Below, one piece after another: positions 9,891 through 18,530 of a stretch of 64,000 bases of DNA. The notes beneath the pieces are model-generated. The model was not told where the DNA came from, searched no databases, and saw only the letters and a program-made list of their open reading frames with translations. The DNA is from Microbacterium enclense (GTDB lineage: Bacteria; Actinomycetota; Actinomycetes; Actinomycetales; Microbacteriaceae), in NCBI RefSeq assembly GCF_001456955.1, contig NZ_KQ758475.1, positions 62,001 to 126,000 on the forward strand, given 5' to 3'. Positions within the stretch are counted from its first letter, which is position 1. Every line of letters begins with the position of its first letter. The translations under genes and the position numbers were made by a program.

Positions 9891-9929
9891 CAACTTTTGA
9901 TTGACCTATGGAAAAACATCGGTCAAGAT
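9891..9929 (+). promoter_or_regulatory. Candidate promoter/operator upstream of the sugar dehydrogenase
   Basis: TTGACC (9901-9906) and CAAGAT (9924-9929) are separated by 17 bp, a plausible -35/-10 pair. TTGACC and GGTCAA (9921-9926) form an inverted repeat overlapping it, a possible operator. CAACTTTTG (9891-9899) followed by GATTGACC (9899-9906) has counterparts CAAAAGTTG and GATTGACC at 22514-22533, upstream of the sugar-binding protein gene, suggesting a shared regulator. The leader to the ATG at 10173 would be about 240 nt. Confidence 0.5.
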
Positions 9930-9945
9930 GACCAGCGAGCGACAT

Positions 9946-10132
9946 CGCCGATCATGCGAAGACGACTCACCCCCGGAGCTCGCCCGAGACCCGCCCGCAG
10001 AGGCGGTGATCGGCGACCCATCCGAACTCGACGAAGAGCGGAGGATCGCACCCGCGCGTGGCCGACAGCCACCGCATGAAGAGCCCGGGCCGTCACGAAA
10101 CAGTCGTTGAGACCGACCGTGTGACGACCCGG
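9946..10132 (+). other. Long structured leader before the sugar dehydrogenase
   Basis: The predicted 5' leader contains two pairings. CGCCGATCA (9946-9954) pairs with TGATCGGCG (10017-10025), and 10085-10096 pairs with 10121-10132 with one mismatch (CCGGGCCGTCAC with GTGACGACCCGG). It does not match a riboswitch class I recognise; it may only be an mRNA-stabilising or attenuating structure. No gene is apparent in 9930-10172. Confidence 0.35.
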
Positions 10133-10172
10133 TGAAAACAACTCGCACGCATTCACAGGAGCTGTATTCACG

Positions 10173-13100
10173 ATGAACTCTACTTCTCGGCATCCGGCCA
10201 AGAGGTCCCGGTTGACGGCGGTCCTCGCGGCCACCGCGCTGGGCCTCGGCGCCTTCGCCGCGGCACCCTCGGCGGCCTTCGCCCACGAGGGACACGACCA
10301 CGGGACCGACCCCGTCATCACCGATCCCGGTGGCGACCACGGCGACCCCACCGACCCCGGCACCCCCGACCCGGGCGACACCGGCGAAGACGGCGGCGCC
10401 CTCGACTGGAGCAACTACGAGCGCGTCCTGCTCACGAAGGACGTCGGCGAGCCGATCGACCTCGCGGTGCTCCCCGACAAGCGCGTCCTGCACACCGCCC
10501 GCAACGGCGACGTGCGTCTGACCGACCCGGCCACGGGCGTCACGCGCATCATCAACAAGCTCGACGTCTACGCGAACTCCGAGGACGGCCTCCAGACCGT
10601 CGCGATCGACCCCGACTTCGAGAACAACAAGTGGGTGTACCTCGTGTACTCGCCGCGCGACGCCGACGGCGACGGCGTGGCCGACACCCCCACCGGCAAC
10701 GCACCGAACACCCTGCCCGCCGGGGCCGACGAGTCGTACTGGGACCGCTGGCTGGGCGTGAACCGCCTCGCCCGCTTCCAGTGGACCGGCGACCAGCTCG
10801 ACCTCTCCTCCGAGCAGGTCATCCTCGACGTCGAGGTGCAGCGCGGGCAGTGCTGCCACGTGGGCGCCGACATCGGCTTCGACGGCGACGGCAACCTCTA
10901 CCTCAGCACGGGCGACAACACCCCGGCATCCACTCCGGGAGCGAACGGCTTCGCACCCAACAACGACGCCCCCGGCTTCAACCCCGGCTTCGACGCACGA
11001 CGCGGCGCCGGCAACACCAACGACCTGCGCGGCAAGATCCTGCGCATCCACGTCGAGGACGACGGCACGTACACGATCCCCGAGGGCAACCTCTTCGCCC
11101 CCGGCACCGAGCTCACCCGCCCGGAGATCTTCGTCATGGGCGTGCGCAACCCGTTCCGCATCGAGGTCGACATCGAGACCAACTCGCTGTCGTGGGGCGA
11201 CTACGGCCCCGACGCGACGAAGGCCGTCGCCGAGACCGCGGGCCGCGGCCCCATGGGCCTGGTGGAGTGGGACGCCATCAGCCTCGACGAGCCGCAGAAC
11301 GCCGGATGGCCCTACGTGCACGGCGACAACTTCGCCTACAACGACTGGGACTTCGCCACCGCCACCCCGGGTGCGTTCTTCGACCCGCAGAACCTCAAGA
11401 ACGAGTCGCGCTGGAACACCGGTCTCGTCGACCTGCCCCCGGCGCAGCCGGCGACCCTCTGGTACGGCGACAACCCCGGCGACCAGCCGTGGGACGAGCT
11501 GGTGAACTTCGGCGCCGGCACCGGCCAGGGCCCGATGGGCGGACCGGTCTACCACTACGACGAGTCCAACCCCTCGACGACCAAGCTCCCCCGCCACTGG
11601 GACGGCAAGGCGTTCATGGGCGAGTTCTCGCAGGACTACATCGCCGCATTCACGCTCGACTGGGACGCTTTCGAGGTCACCGACATCGAGGACTTCCTGC
11701 CGAACGCGGCCCTGTCGGCCCTCGGGCAGCCCCCGCACGACAACCCGATGGACATGGAGATCGGGCCCGACGGCTCGATGTACGTGCTCGACTACGGTGA
11801 CGGCTTCTTCCGCGCCAACCCGGATGCCGGTCTGTACCGCATCGATTACGTCGCGGGCAACAAGTCGCCCCAGGCGCGCTTCACCGCCACGCCCACCTCG
11901 TCGTCGCAGGCGCCCCTGACGGTGCAGTTCGACGCCGCGGCATCCACCGATCCCGACGGCGACGCCCTCACCTACGAGTGGGACTTCGACGGCAACGGCA
12001 CCTTCGACGCCACCGGCGTCACCGCCTCGTACACCTACACGGAGCTCGGCAACTACACCGCGCGCCTGCGGGTGACCGACGCGGGCGGACGCTTCGGCCT
12101 GACCTCCCGCACCATCTCGGTGGGCAACCAGGCCCCCGAGGTGACCGTGGAGTTCCCCGGTAACGGCGCGTTCTTCGACTGGGGTCAGGCGATCCCGTTC
12201 AAGGTGACGACCCAGGATGCCGAGGACGGCACCGCCACCGACTGCGCCCGCGTGAGCTGGACCTACGGTCTCGGCCACGACGAGCACGCCCACCCCGAGG
12301 TCTCGGGCACCGGCTGCACCGGCGTCTTCCGCACCGACCCCAACTCGCCCGAGCACGGCCCCGGTGCCCTGCTCTACGGCGCCGTCGTGGTCACCTACAC
12401 CGACCGCGGTGCCAACGGCCTCCCGGCCGCCACGGGTGAGGCGACCCTCCGCCTCAACCCGAAGGAGCAGCAGGCCGAGCACGCCATCCGCCGCCAGGGC
12501 GTGACGGTGTACGCCGACGAGGACGCCTCGGGCGGCAACGCCATCCGCGGCCTCGGCCAGGGCGACTACCTCGCCTTCGACCCGGTGAACTTCGCCGGTA
12601 TCGACGGAGCGATCGTCCGGGCCACCGGTGCGGGCGAGGTCCAGCTGCGTTGGGGCGCCGCCGACGCCGAGCCCTTCGCCACGGCGAAGATCCCGGGCGG
12701 CAACGGCTGGAAGGACGTGGAGATCTCGTTCGACGCCCCCGAGGGCACCGGCGCGCTCTACGTCACCTCGGCCGACGAGCTCGCGGTCGACTCGCTGAAG
12801 ATGGTCGGCGACGGCGTGGGCGACGTGACGCCTCCCACGGTGGCGCACACCCTCGCTCCGGCCACCCCCACGGGTGTGGGCGGCGTCTTCAACGAGCCCG
12901 TGCGCTTCTCGGTGCAGGCCGCCGACAACGGCACGCTCGCCAGCGTCCAGTACTCCCGCGACAACGGCGCGACCTGGACGAACCTCGCCGCGAACCAGCA
13001 GTACGGCGTGACGTTCGACCAGAACGGCACGTACGACCTCCGCTACCGCGCCACCGACACCGGCGGCAACGTGTCGGAGCTGGGTTCGGTGTCGTTCACG

Positions 13101-13718
13101 ATCGACCTCGACGCCCCCAACGAGCCGACGGTCGACACGCGGACGATGGTCACGCTCGCCTCCCCGCGTGTCACCTACGGCGCCCCCGGCGACGTCACGG
13201 TGTCGGTGCGCGGCGAAGGCGGCGCCCCCTCGGGCGAGGTCGTGCTGACGGTCGGCGAGAACGAGATCGCCCGCGGAACCCTGGATGCCGACGGCAACGC
13301 CGTCATCGCCCTGCCCGCGGACCTGCCGGTCGGCACGCACACCCTGCGAGCCACCTACGGCGCCGACGAGACGTTCAAGACGTCGGCCGGTATCGCCCGC
13401 CTCACCGTGTCGCAGGCGCGTTCGACGACCACGGTCGCCGTGTCGCCCACGCCGGTCAAGCCAGCCGTGGCCGCCACCGCCACGGTCCAGGTGGCGTCGT
13501 CGACGGGCATCGTCCCGACCGGTGACGCCACGGTGACCATCCGCCGCAACAACGCGGTCGTCGCCACCCTCACCGGAACGCTCGGCGCAGACGGCACCGT
13601 CCAGGTGACCCTGCCCAAGCTCAGCACGGTGGGCGCCTACCAGGTGCAGGCCTCCTACAACGGATCCGCCGGCATCGCGAAGAGCAGCGGCAGCACCAGC
13701 CTGACCGTCCAGAAGTAA
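10173..13718 (+). CDS. Secreted multidomain PQQ-type sugar dehydrogenase with PKD and Ig-like domains
   Basis: A 1181-aa exported protein. Residues 1-38 form a Sec signal peptide ending AAPSAAFA, and the mature N terminus begins with a His/Asp-rich HEGHDHG. The glucose/sorbosone-dehydrogenase beta-propeller spans about 80-555 (GLQTVAIDPDF, GNLYLSTGDN, MGVRNPFRIEVD), predicted to oxidise sugars or sugar acids with PQQ. It is followed by a PKD domain (about 565-650), a carbohydrate-binding-like beta domain (about 760-885), an Ig-like segment (885-980) and two bacterial Ig repeats (about 990-1180). There is no LPXTG anchor. AGGAG lies about 9 nt before the ATG. A strong hairpin follows the stop, separating it from the next gene. 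Substrate and cofactor are inferred from the family only. Confidence 0.87.
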   Translation: MNSTSRHPAKRSRLTAVLAATALGLGAFAAAPSAAFAHEGHDHGTDPVITDPGGDHGDPTDPGTPDPGDTGEDGGALDWSNYERVLLTKDVGEPIDLAVLPDKRVLHTARNGDVRLTDPATGVTRIINKLDVYANSEDGLQTVAIDPDFENNKWVYLVYSPRDADGDGVADTPTGNAPNTLPAGADESYWDRWLGVNRLARFQWTGDQLDLSSEQVILDVEVQRGQCCHVGADIGFDGDGNLYLSTGDNTPASTPGANGFAPNNDAPGFNPGFDARRGAGNTNDLRGKILRIHVEDDGTYTIPEGNLFAPGTELTRPEIFVMGVRNPFRIEVDIETNSLSWGDYGPDATKAVAETAGRGPMGLVEWDAISLDEPQNAGWPYVHGDNFAYNDWDFATATPGAFFDPQNLKNESRWNTGLVDLPPAQPATLWYGDNPGDQPWDELVNFGAGTGQGPMGGPVYHYDESNPSTTKLPRHWDGKAFMGEFSQDYIAAFTLDWDAFEVTDIEDFLPNAALSALGQPPHDNPMDMEIGPDGSMYVLDYGDGFFRANPDAGLYRIDYVAGNKSPQARFTATPTSSSQAPLTVQFDAAASTDPDGDALTYEWDFDGNGTFDATGVTASYTYTELGNYTARLRVTDAGGRFGLTSRTISVGNQAPEVTVEFPGNGAFFDWGQAIPFKVTTQDAEDGTATDCARVSWTYGLGHDEHAHPEVSGTGCTGVFRTDPNSPEHGPGALLYGAVVVTYTDRGANGLPAATGEATLRLNPKEQQAEHAIRRQGVTVYADEDASGGNAIRGLGQGDYLAFDPVNFAGIDGAIVRATGAGEVQLRWGAADAEPFATAKIPGGNGWKDVEISFDAPEGTGALYVTSADELAVDSLKMVGDGVGDVTPPTVAHTLAPATPTGVGGVFNEPVRFSVQAADNGTLASVQYSRDNGATWTNLAANQQYGVTFDQNGTYDLRYRATDTGGNVSELGSVSFTIDLDAPNEPTVDTRTMVTLASPRVTYGAPGDVTVSVRGEGGAPSGEVVLTVGENEIARGTLDADGNAVIALPADLPVGTHTLRATYGADETFKTSAGIARLTVSQARSTTTVAVSPTPVKPAVAATATVQVASSTGIVPTGDATVTIRRNNAVVATLTGTLGADGTVQVTLPKLSTVGAYQVQASYNGSAGIAKSSGSTSLTVQK

Positions 13719-13725
13719 CACCCCG

Positions 13726-13752
13726 GTGGGGGCCGCGATACGCGGCCCCCAC
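13726..13752 (+). terminator. Stem-loop between sugar dehydrogenase and isomerase
   Basis: GTGGGGGCCGCG (13726-13737) and CGCGGCCCCCAC (13741-13752) pair perfectly around ATA. There is no clear U-run, so it may attenuate rather than end transcription into the downstream gene. Confidence 0.7.
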
Positions 13753-13804
13753 CACCCCCCTCGGCCGTCCCGGCACCGGGGCGGACCCACCTCGAAGGAG
13801 AGTC

Positions 13805-14833
13805 ATGAGTCACCACCACGACCACGCGCACCCCACGGTGCCGGATCGGCCCATGAGCCGGCGCACGCTGCTGAAGGCCCTGGCCGCCTCGTCGGTCGCC
13901 GTCGGCATCGGCGCCGCCGCCATGCCCGCCGCCGCATCGGCATCCACCGCCTTCGGTGCCCGTGCCGCCGCGGCCGCCCCGCCCGTCAGCGCCGGCAAGC
14001 GGCTCGTCCCCGTCAACCGCATCGGCATCCAGCTCTACACCGTGCGCGACAAGGTCAGCTCGCTGGGCTTCCGCGCGGTGTTCGAGGAGCTCGCCCGCAT
14101 CGGCTACTCGGAGGTCGAGTTCGCCGGGTACACGCAGGGCAACGTCGGCGCGATCACCCCGCAGCAGATCCGTCAGCTGCTCGACGACAACGGCCTGCGC
14201 GCGACGGGTGCCCACGTCAACCTGAACCCCAACAACATCGACCAGCAGCTCGAGATCGCCCACGTTCTCGGCATGCCGCACCTGGGCCAGGGCGGCCCCA
14301 TCGCCGGCGGATACGGCGGCCCGCTCGCCAAGGACCCCTGGATGCAGGCCATCGGCACGTGGAACCAGATGGGCGAGAAGGGCCGTGCGGCGGGCATCAA
14401 GCTCTACCTGCACAACCACGCTCAGGAGTGGGGCTTCACGACCGACACGAAGGAGCGCGTCTACGACCTGTACTGGCAGCACCTGAACCCCGAGACGGTG
14501 TTCTTCGAGATGGACGTCTACTGGGCGCACGTCGGAAAGCACCTGTACCCGGGATTCGAGCCGATCGACTACATCAAGCGCGACCCGCGACGCTTTCCGA
14601 TCCTGCACCTCAAGGACGGGAAGCTGAACCCGAACAGCGCCAACGGCTACGACATCGTCGAGTTCGGCGCCGGCAACATCGACTACACGGCGTTCCTCTC
14701 GCAGCTGCGCGACCGCGGCCAGCGCTTCGGAATGTTCGAGCAGGACAACGCCGCCACCGTGCCGGTCAACCCCGGCAACTCGCTGGCCAACGCCGACCGC
14801 AGCTACGAGAACATCGCAGCCCTGCGCGGCTGA
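13805..14833 (+). CDS. Tat-exported sugar (phosphate) isomerase/epimerase-like TIM-barrel protein
   Basis: A 342-aa xylose-isomerase-like TIM-barrel protein. The N terminus starts with a His-rich stretch (SHHHDHAH), then a twin-arginine signal MSRRTLLKAL followed by a hydrophobic Ala-rich segment ending about residue 45, so it should cross the membrane folded through Tat. Candidate metal ligands are present in order: EVEFAG, HNHAQEW, EMDVYW, ILHLKD. GGAGAG-like AAGGAGAG precedes the ATG. The annotation name implies sugar phosphates, but outside the cytoplasm free sugars, keto-sugars or glycosides are likelier substrates. It lies between a secreted sugar dehydrogenase and a surface-protein pair. 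Export is well supported; the reaction is not. Confidence 0.85.
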   Translation: MSHHHDHAHPTVPDRPMSRRTLLKALAASSVAVGIGAAAMPAAASASTAFGARAAAAAPPVSAGKRLVPVNRIGIQLYTVRDKVSSLGFRAVFEELARIGYSEVEFAGYTQGNVGAITPQQIRQLLDDNGLRATGAHVNLNPNNIDQQLEIAHVLGMPHLGQGGPIAGGYGGPLAKDPWMQAIGTWNQMGEKGRAAGIKLYLHNHAQEWGFTTDTKERVYDLYWQHLNPETVFFEMDVYWAHVGKHLYPGFEPIDYIKRDPRRFPILHLKDGKLNPNSANGYDIVEFGAGNIDYTAFLSQLRDRGQRFGMFEQDNAATVPVNPGNSLANADRSYENIAALRG

Positions 14834-14850
14834 CCCTCGAGGAAGATCAC

Positions 14851-16122
14851 ATGAACAAGATCATCAAACTCACCACCGTCGGCCTCCTCGTCATCGGGGG
14901 CAGCGTCGTCGCCGTCCCCGCGTACGCGGCCGACCTGACCTGCACCGACGACCTGGGCAGCCAGACCGTCTCGGGCAACCTCCTCGTCCCCGGCGGCGCG
15001 GACTGCGTCCTGGGCGGCGCGACCGTCGAGGGCGACATCATCGTGGAGGAGGGCGGATGGCTGGATGCCACCTCCGTCACCGTCACGGGCGATGTCATCG
15101 CCACCGACGCGTACGGCGTCTCGCTCGACGGCACCAGCGTCGAGGGCGACATCAGCGCGTACTCGGCCGACACCACGGTGGGCTTCCTCTACGTCAACGA
15201 CCTGCGGGTCGGAGGCTCGGTCGAAGCCGGCGGCATCGACGTCGAGGTCGTCGACAGCGCGATCACCGGCTCGCTGCTGACGCAGCAGGCCAACTACGTC
15301 GACGTCGTGCGCACCTCGGTGGGCGGCGACGTGTCGATCGACCGCTCCGGCTGGGGCGTGTCGATGACCGGTGCAGTCGTGCAGGGCGACGTGACCGTGA
15401 GCGGCAGCTCGCGCGACGTGCTCATCGGCGCCACCGCCGACGGCGGCAGCGACGCCTTCGCCAACACCATCGGCGGCGGCCTGTCACTCACGGGCAACTC
15501 GGCCAACCTGCGCGTGGCGAACACCACCGTGTACGGCGCCCTGGCGCTGGATGCGAACACCCCCGGCGCCATCTTCGGCGCGGGCGTGCGCGCGGGATCC
15601 ACGACGGGCGACTACACCGGCGAGGCGCCGACCGCGCCGCCGACCGGTGACCAGTCGATCGCCGTCACCGTGCCGGCGCAGGGCTCGGGCGAGCTCACCT
15701 GGTCGATCGAGGGCACCTCGCGTCTCGTCGACCTCGGTGTCGCCGAGCAGGAGCTCGACCACTTCCACGCCGAGGGCGAGATCATCCCGATCCGCATCCA
15801 GGACACCCGCGCCGGCAACCCCGGATGGTCGCTGACCGCCCAGGTGTCGGACTTCACCGCCGGTGGCGAGCAGGTGTCGAGCAAGTACCTCGGCTGGACG
15901 CCCGAAGTGCTCGAGAACGCGGGCGACGCCATCGCCGGCGCTCCCGTGCCCTCGGGCTTCGACGAGGGCGAGGGCCTGTCGGTCGCTCGCACGCTCGCCT
16001 CGGCGAACGAGGGCCACGCGCGCGGCAGCTCCCTCGTGGGCGCCGACCTGGATCTCAAGCTCCCGCTCGAGACCCCCCGCGGCACCTACACCGCGACCGT
16101 GACGCTGACCGCCCTCAGCTGA
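14851..16122 (+). CDS. WxL-like cell-surface protein with beta-helical N-terminal region
   Basis: A 423-aa exported protein. MNKIIKLTTVGLLVIGGSVV plus VPAYA forms a signal peptide (cleavage near residue 27). Residues about 30-250 are a repetitive series of short beta strands (VEGDI, VTGDV, VGGDV, VQGDV) suggesting a right-handed beta-helix. The C-terminal part (about 265-423) has the WxL-domain pattern: GWSLTAQVSDF at about 324, LGWTPEV at about 347 and a terminal YTATVTLTALS. WxL domains bind the cell wall and are best known in Firmicutes. GAGGAAG precedes the ATG at 14851. The next gene encodes the DUF916 partner expected for WxL proteins. The exact domain family needs a profile search. Confidence 0.78.
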   Translation: MNKIIKLTTVGLLVIGGSVVAVPAYAADLTCTDDLGSQTVSGNLLVPGGADCVLGGATVEGDIIVEEGGWLDATSVTVTGDVIATDAYGVSLDGTSVEGDISAYSADTTVGFLYVNDLRVGGSVEAGGIDVEVVDSAITGSLLTQQANYVDVVRTSVGGDVSIDRSGWGVSMTGAVVQGDVTVSGSSRDVLIGATADGGSDAFANTIGGGLSLTGNSANLRVANTTVYGALALDANTPGAIFGAGVRAGSTTGDYTGEAPTAPPTGDQSIAVTVPAQGSGELTWSIEGTSRLVDLGVAEQELDHFHAEGEIIPIRIQDTRAGNPGWSLTAQVSDFTAGGEQVSSKYLGWTPEVLENAGDAIAGAPVPSGFDEGEGLSVARTLASANEGHARGSSLVGADLDLKLPLETPRGTYTATVTLTALS

Positions 16123-16131
16123 TCCCTCCGT

Positions 16132-16162
16132 CGGGGTCGCGCTCGCCTCGAGCGCGGCCCCG
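16132..16162 (+). terminator. Stem-loop after WxL-like gene
   Basis: CGGGGTCGCGCTCG (16132-16145) and CGAGCGCGGCCCCG (16149-16162) pair with one mismatch around CCT. It sits between the surface-protein gene and its DUF916 partner, so partial readthrough is expected. Confidence 0.65.
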
Positions 16163-16238
16163 GCGGACACCCTTGGCCAGGGCCCGCTCTTCCACGAGCT
16201 CGGCCCCGGCGAGAACCCTCCGAACGAAAGCCACGCCC

Positions 16239-17483
16239 ATGTCCCAGGCGACCACCCTTCCCCGTCTTCTCCTCTCCGTCTCCGCAGCCCTCGCTCTGGT
16301 GCTGGGCACCCCCGTCGCCGCGTCCGCGGCCGCCGCTCCCTCCGCCGCGCTCGCGGCCGCCGCCCCCTCCGCCGCGCTCGCGGCCGCGGCTCCCTCCGCC
16401 GCTCTTGCGGCCGCCGCCCCCTCCGCCGCGCTCGCGGCCGCCGCCCCCTCCGCCGACACCACGGTGACGTGGAGCGTCAAACCCGCCGACACCGCGCAAG
16501 GGCGCGACCGGCCCAACTACGCCTACGACCTGCCGCCGGGCGGCACGGTCGGCGATGCGCTCTACGTCGCCAATCGGAGCCCCCAGCCGATCACGCTCAC
16601 CGTGTACGCGGCCGACGGCTTCCTCACCGAAGACGGTGCCCTCGACATCCTCGCCGGGGGTGTGGCATCCACTGATCTCGGCAGCTGGGTCCAGATCGAG
16701 ACCGCCGAGCTCACCCTCGACAGCGGCGCCAGCGCCGAGGTGCCCTTCACCATCGCCGTACCCGCCGACGCCTCCCCGGGTGACTACGCCGCGGGCGTCG
16801 TGGCATCCATGCTCGTCACCGCCGACAACGGCACGATCACCGAGCGACGCCTCGGCTCGCGCGTGCACCTGCGGGTGCAGGGCGACCTCGCGCCCGCCCT
16901 GACCGTGAACGACGTCGCGGTCGACTACCACGGCACCGCCAACCCCGTCGAAGCGGGATCGGCGACCGTCACCTACACCCTCACCAACACCGGCAACACG
17001 CGCCTGGATCCCAACGTCGACGTCGCCCTCGGCGGTCCGTTCGGTCTGGCTCGCGTGAGCGCCGCCGACGACGCCCCCGAGCTGCTGCCGGGGAGCAGCC
17101 TGCAGCGCACGGTCGAGGTGGCATCGGTCGTTCCGCTGGGCCTGCTGGCGGCCGACGTGACGGCCACCTCGCAGGTCGTCTCGCGCACCCTCGCCGGTGC
17201 GGAGCCCTCGACGCTCGACCCGCTGGTGTCGGCCGGTTCGGCGGCCACGGCCGCGATGCCGTGGACCGCGCTGGCGATCCTCGCCGTGCTCGCCGCGTTC
17301 GTCGTCTGGCGCATCGTCGCCGCCCGCCGCCGCAAGGCCGCGCACGCCCGGGAGCTCGCCGCCGCGGTGGCCGCGGCGCGTGCCGAGGCCGCACCGGCGA
17401 CCGACGCGGAGCCGGTGCCCGCGGGTGGCGTGATCACCGACTCCCCCGACACCGCGACGCGCGCTTCGCGCCGCGACCCCTGA
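16239..17483 (+). CDS. DUF916 (WxL-interacting, peptidoglycan-binding) membrane-anchored protein
   Basis: A 414-aa envelope protein likely bridging peptidoglycan, the membrane and the WxL-like protein. A signal peptide (to about residue 30, PVAASA) is followed by four full and one partial copy of the 9-residue repeat AAAPSAALA. The peptidoglycan-binding DUF916 domain (about 77-190) begins DTTVTWSVKPAD and contains the typical LPPGGTVGDALYVANRS. A second beta domain (about 200-320) precedes one transmembrane helix (about 337-360) and a basic, Ala-rich cytoplasmic tail. The ATG at 16239 has only a weak GAAAG upstream. DUF916 next to WxL is the canonical arrangement. A strong terminator follows. 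Confidence 0.8.
   Translation: MSQATTLPRLLLSVSAALALVLGTPVAASAAAAPSAALAAAAPSAALAAAAPSAALAAAAPSAALAAAAPSADTTVTWSVKPADTAQGRDRPNYAYDLPPGGTVGDALYVANRSPQPITLTVYAADGFLTEDGALDILAGGVASTDLGSWVQIETAELTLDSGASAEVPFTIAVPADASPGDYAAGVVASMLVTADNGTITERRLGSRVHLRVQGDLAPALTVNDVAVDYHGTANPVEAGSATVTYTLTNTGNTRLDPNVDVALGGPFGLARVSAADDAPELLPGSSLQRTVEVASVVPLGLLAADVTATSQVVSRTLAGAEPSTLDPLVSAGSAATAAMPWTALAILAVLAAFVVWRIVAARRRKAAHARELAAAVAAARAEAAPATDAEPVPAGGVITDSPDTATRASRRDP
16329..16455 (+). repeat. 27-bp in-frame tandem repeat in the DUF916 gene
   Basis: Four complete 27-bp units and a partial fifth encode AAAPSAALA repeats directly after the signal peptide. Copies differ by only a few third-position changes (GCCGCGCTC versus GCCGCTCTT), indicating recent expansion. 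Unit number can change without breaking the frame. Confidence 0.9.
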
Positions 17484-17487
17484 GACC

Positions 17488-17526
17488 CGCTCGCGGCGCG
17501 GAGAGGGACACTCCGCGCCGCGAGCG
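17488..17526 (+). terminator. Strong terminator hairpin after the envelope locus
   Basis: CGCTCGCGGCGCGGAG (17488-17503) and CTCCGCGCCGCGAGCG (17511-17526) pair perfectly over 16 bp around AGGGACA, 5 nt after the DUF916 stop. No U-run follows, as is common in high-GC actinobacteria. Confidence 0.8.
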
Positions 17527-17594
17527 ACCCATCACGCCCGTCGTGCTGCGGCACGGCGGGCGTTTCGCGTGCTCGCGCGTCCATCCGCCGCTCC

Positions 17595-18370
17595 GCGCAC
17601 AACTCCTGCAGACCGTCGCCGCAGCCGCCGCGAACCGGCCGCCCGCACCGAAACCGCAGGAGTCGTGCGCCCGTGGAGCGACACAGGCCCACCCTGGGAC
17701 ACAACGCAGGAGCACGGCGACCGACGCCGCCCCCAGCCGCAGGAAACCAGGCGCCCCGGCCCGCCGCGACGCGCACAACTCCTGCAAACCGTCCCACAAC
17801 AGCCCGAAACGGCCGCCCGCACCGAAACCGCAGGAGTCGTGCGCCCGTGGAGCGACACAGGCCCACCCTGGGACACAACGCAGGAGCACGGCGACCGACG
17901 CCGCCCCCAGCCGCAGGAATCCCGGCGCCCCGGCCCGCCGCTCCGCGCACAACTCCTGCAAACCGTCACCACAACAGCCCGAAACGGCCGCCGGCGCGAG
18001 AACCGCAGGAGCCCTGCACCCGGCACGGCGGCACAACCCCACCCGGGACACAACGCAGGAGCCCGGCGACCGACGCCGCCCTCAGCCGCAGGAAACCCGG
18101 CACCCCGGCCTGCCGCGACGCGCACAACTCCTGCAAACTGTCACCGCAGCCGCCGCTTGCCGGCCGACCGCGCCGGAGCCGCAGGAGTCGTGCGCCCGTG
18201 GAGCGCCACAGGCAAACCCGCACACAACGCAGGAGCCCGGCGACCGACGCCGCCCTCAGTCGCAGGAAACACGGCACCCCGGCCCGCCGCTCCGCGCACA
18301 ACTCCTGCAAACCGTCACCACAGCAGCCCGAAACGGCCGACCGCACCCCATCCGCAGGAGCTGTGCGCCT
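17595..18370. repeat. Tandem array, about 175 bp x 5, with GCAGGAGTTGTG palindromes
   Basis: The marker GCGCACAACTCCTGCA starts at 17595, 17771, 17945, 18120 and 18294, spacing 174-176 bp. Each unit also holds an inverted partner (CCGCAGGAGTCGTGCGC) and a further ACACAACGCAGGAGC, so every unit contains an inverted pair and a direct copy of one 12-nt word. Units are separated by CGACCGACGCCGCCC-type spacer. The open frames across it are repetitive, proline/arginine-rich and run in several frames at once, so none is a credible gene. This array fills most of the 1047-bp gap 17484-18530. From 18371 to 18530 there is GC-rich sequence with short CGGCACGG runs and nothing recognisable. Confidence 0.9.
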
Positions 18371-18530
18371 CGCAGCGCGGCACAGCGCCACGGCCCCACA
18401 CCGCACCGCAGGCGCCGCGCACGCCCACGGCGGCACGGCGGCACGGCCGCACGGCACGGCCGCACGGCACGGCGGCAACCACACCGCACCGCGTGGACAG
18501 CGAAAGCCGCACCCCGCGCGGCGGCCGGCG

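Noticed and set aside
9946-10132. Known riboswitch upstream of the sugar dehydrogenase
   Set aside because: Two hairpins are present, but the conserved cores of the c-di-AMP, cobalamin or TPP classes are not recognisable.
9906-13790. 1294-codon open frame antisense to the sugar dehydrogenase
   Set aside because: It mirrors the third-position GC pattern of the real gene, has a Val/Gly/Arg-rich composition with no motif, and spans both the dehydrogenase and its leader.
13726-14850. Very long frame giving a 798-aa protein that includes the WxL-like gene
   Set aside because: The upstream part is a shadow of the isomerase gene; a ribosome-binding site, ATG and signal peptide at 14851 mark the real start.
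17595-18370. CRISPR array
   Set aside because: Units of about 175 bp are near-identical throughout with no unique spacers, and no cas genes are present.
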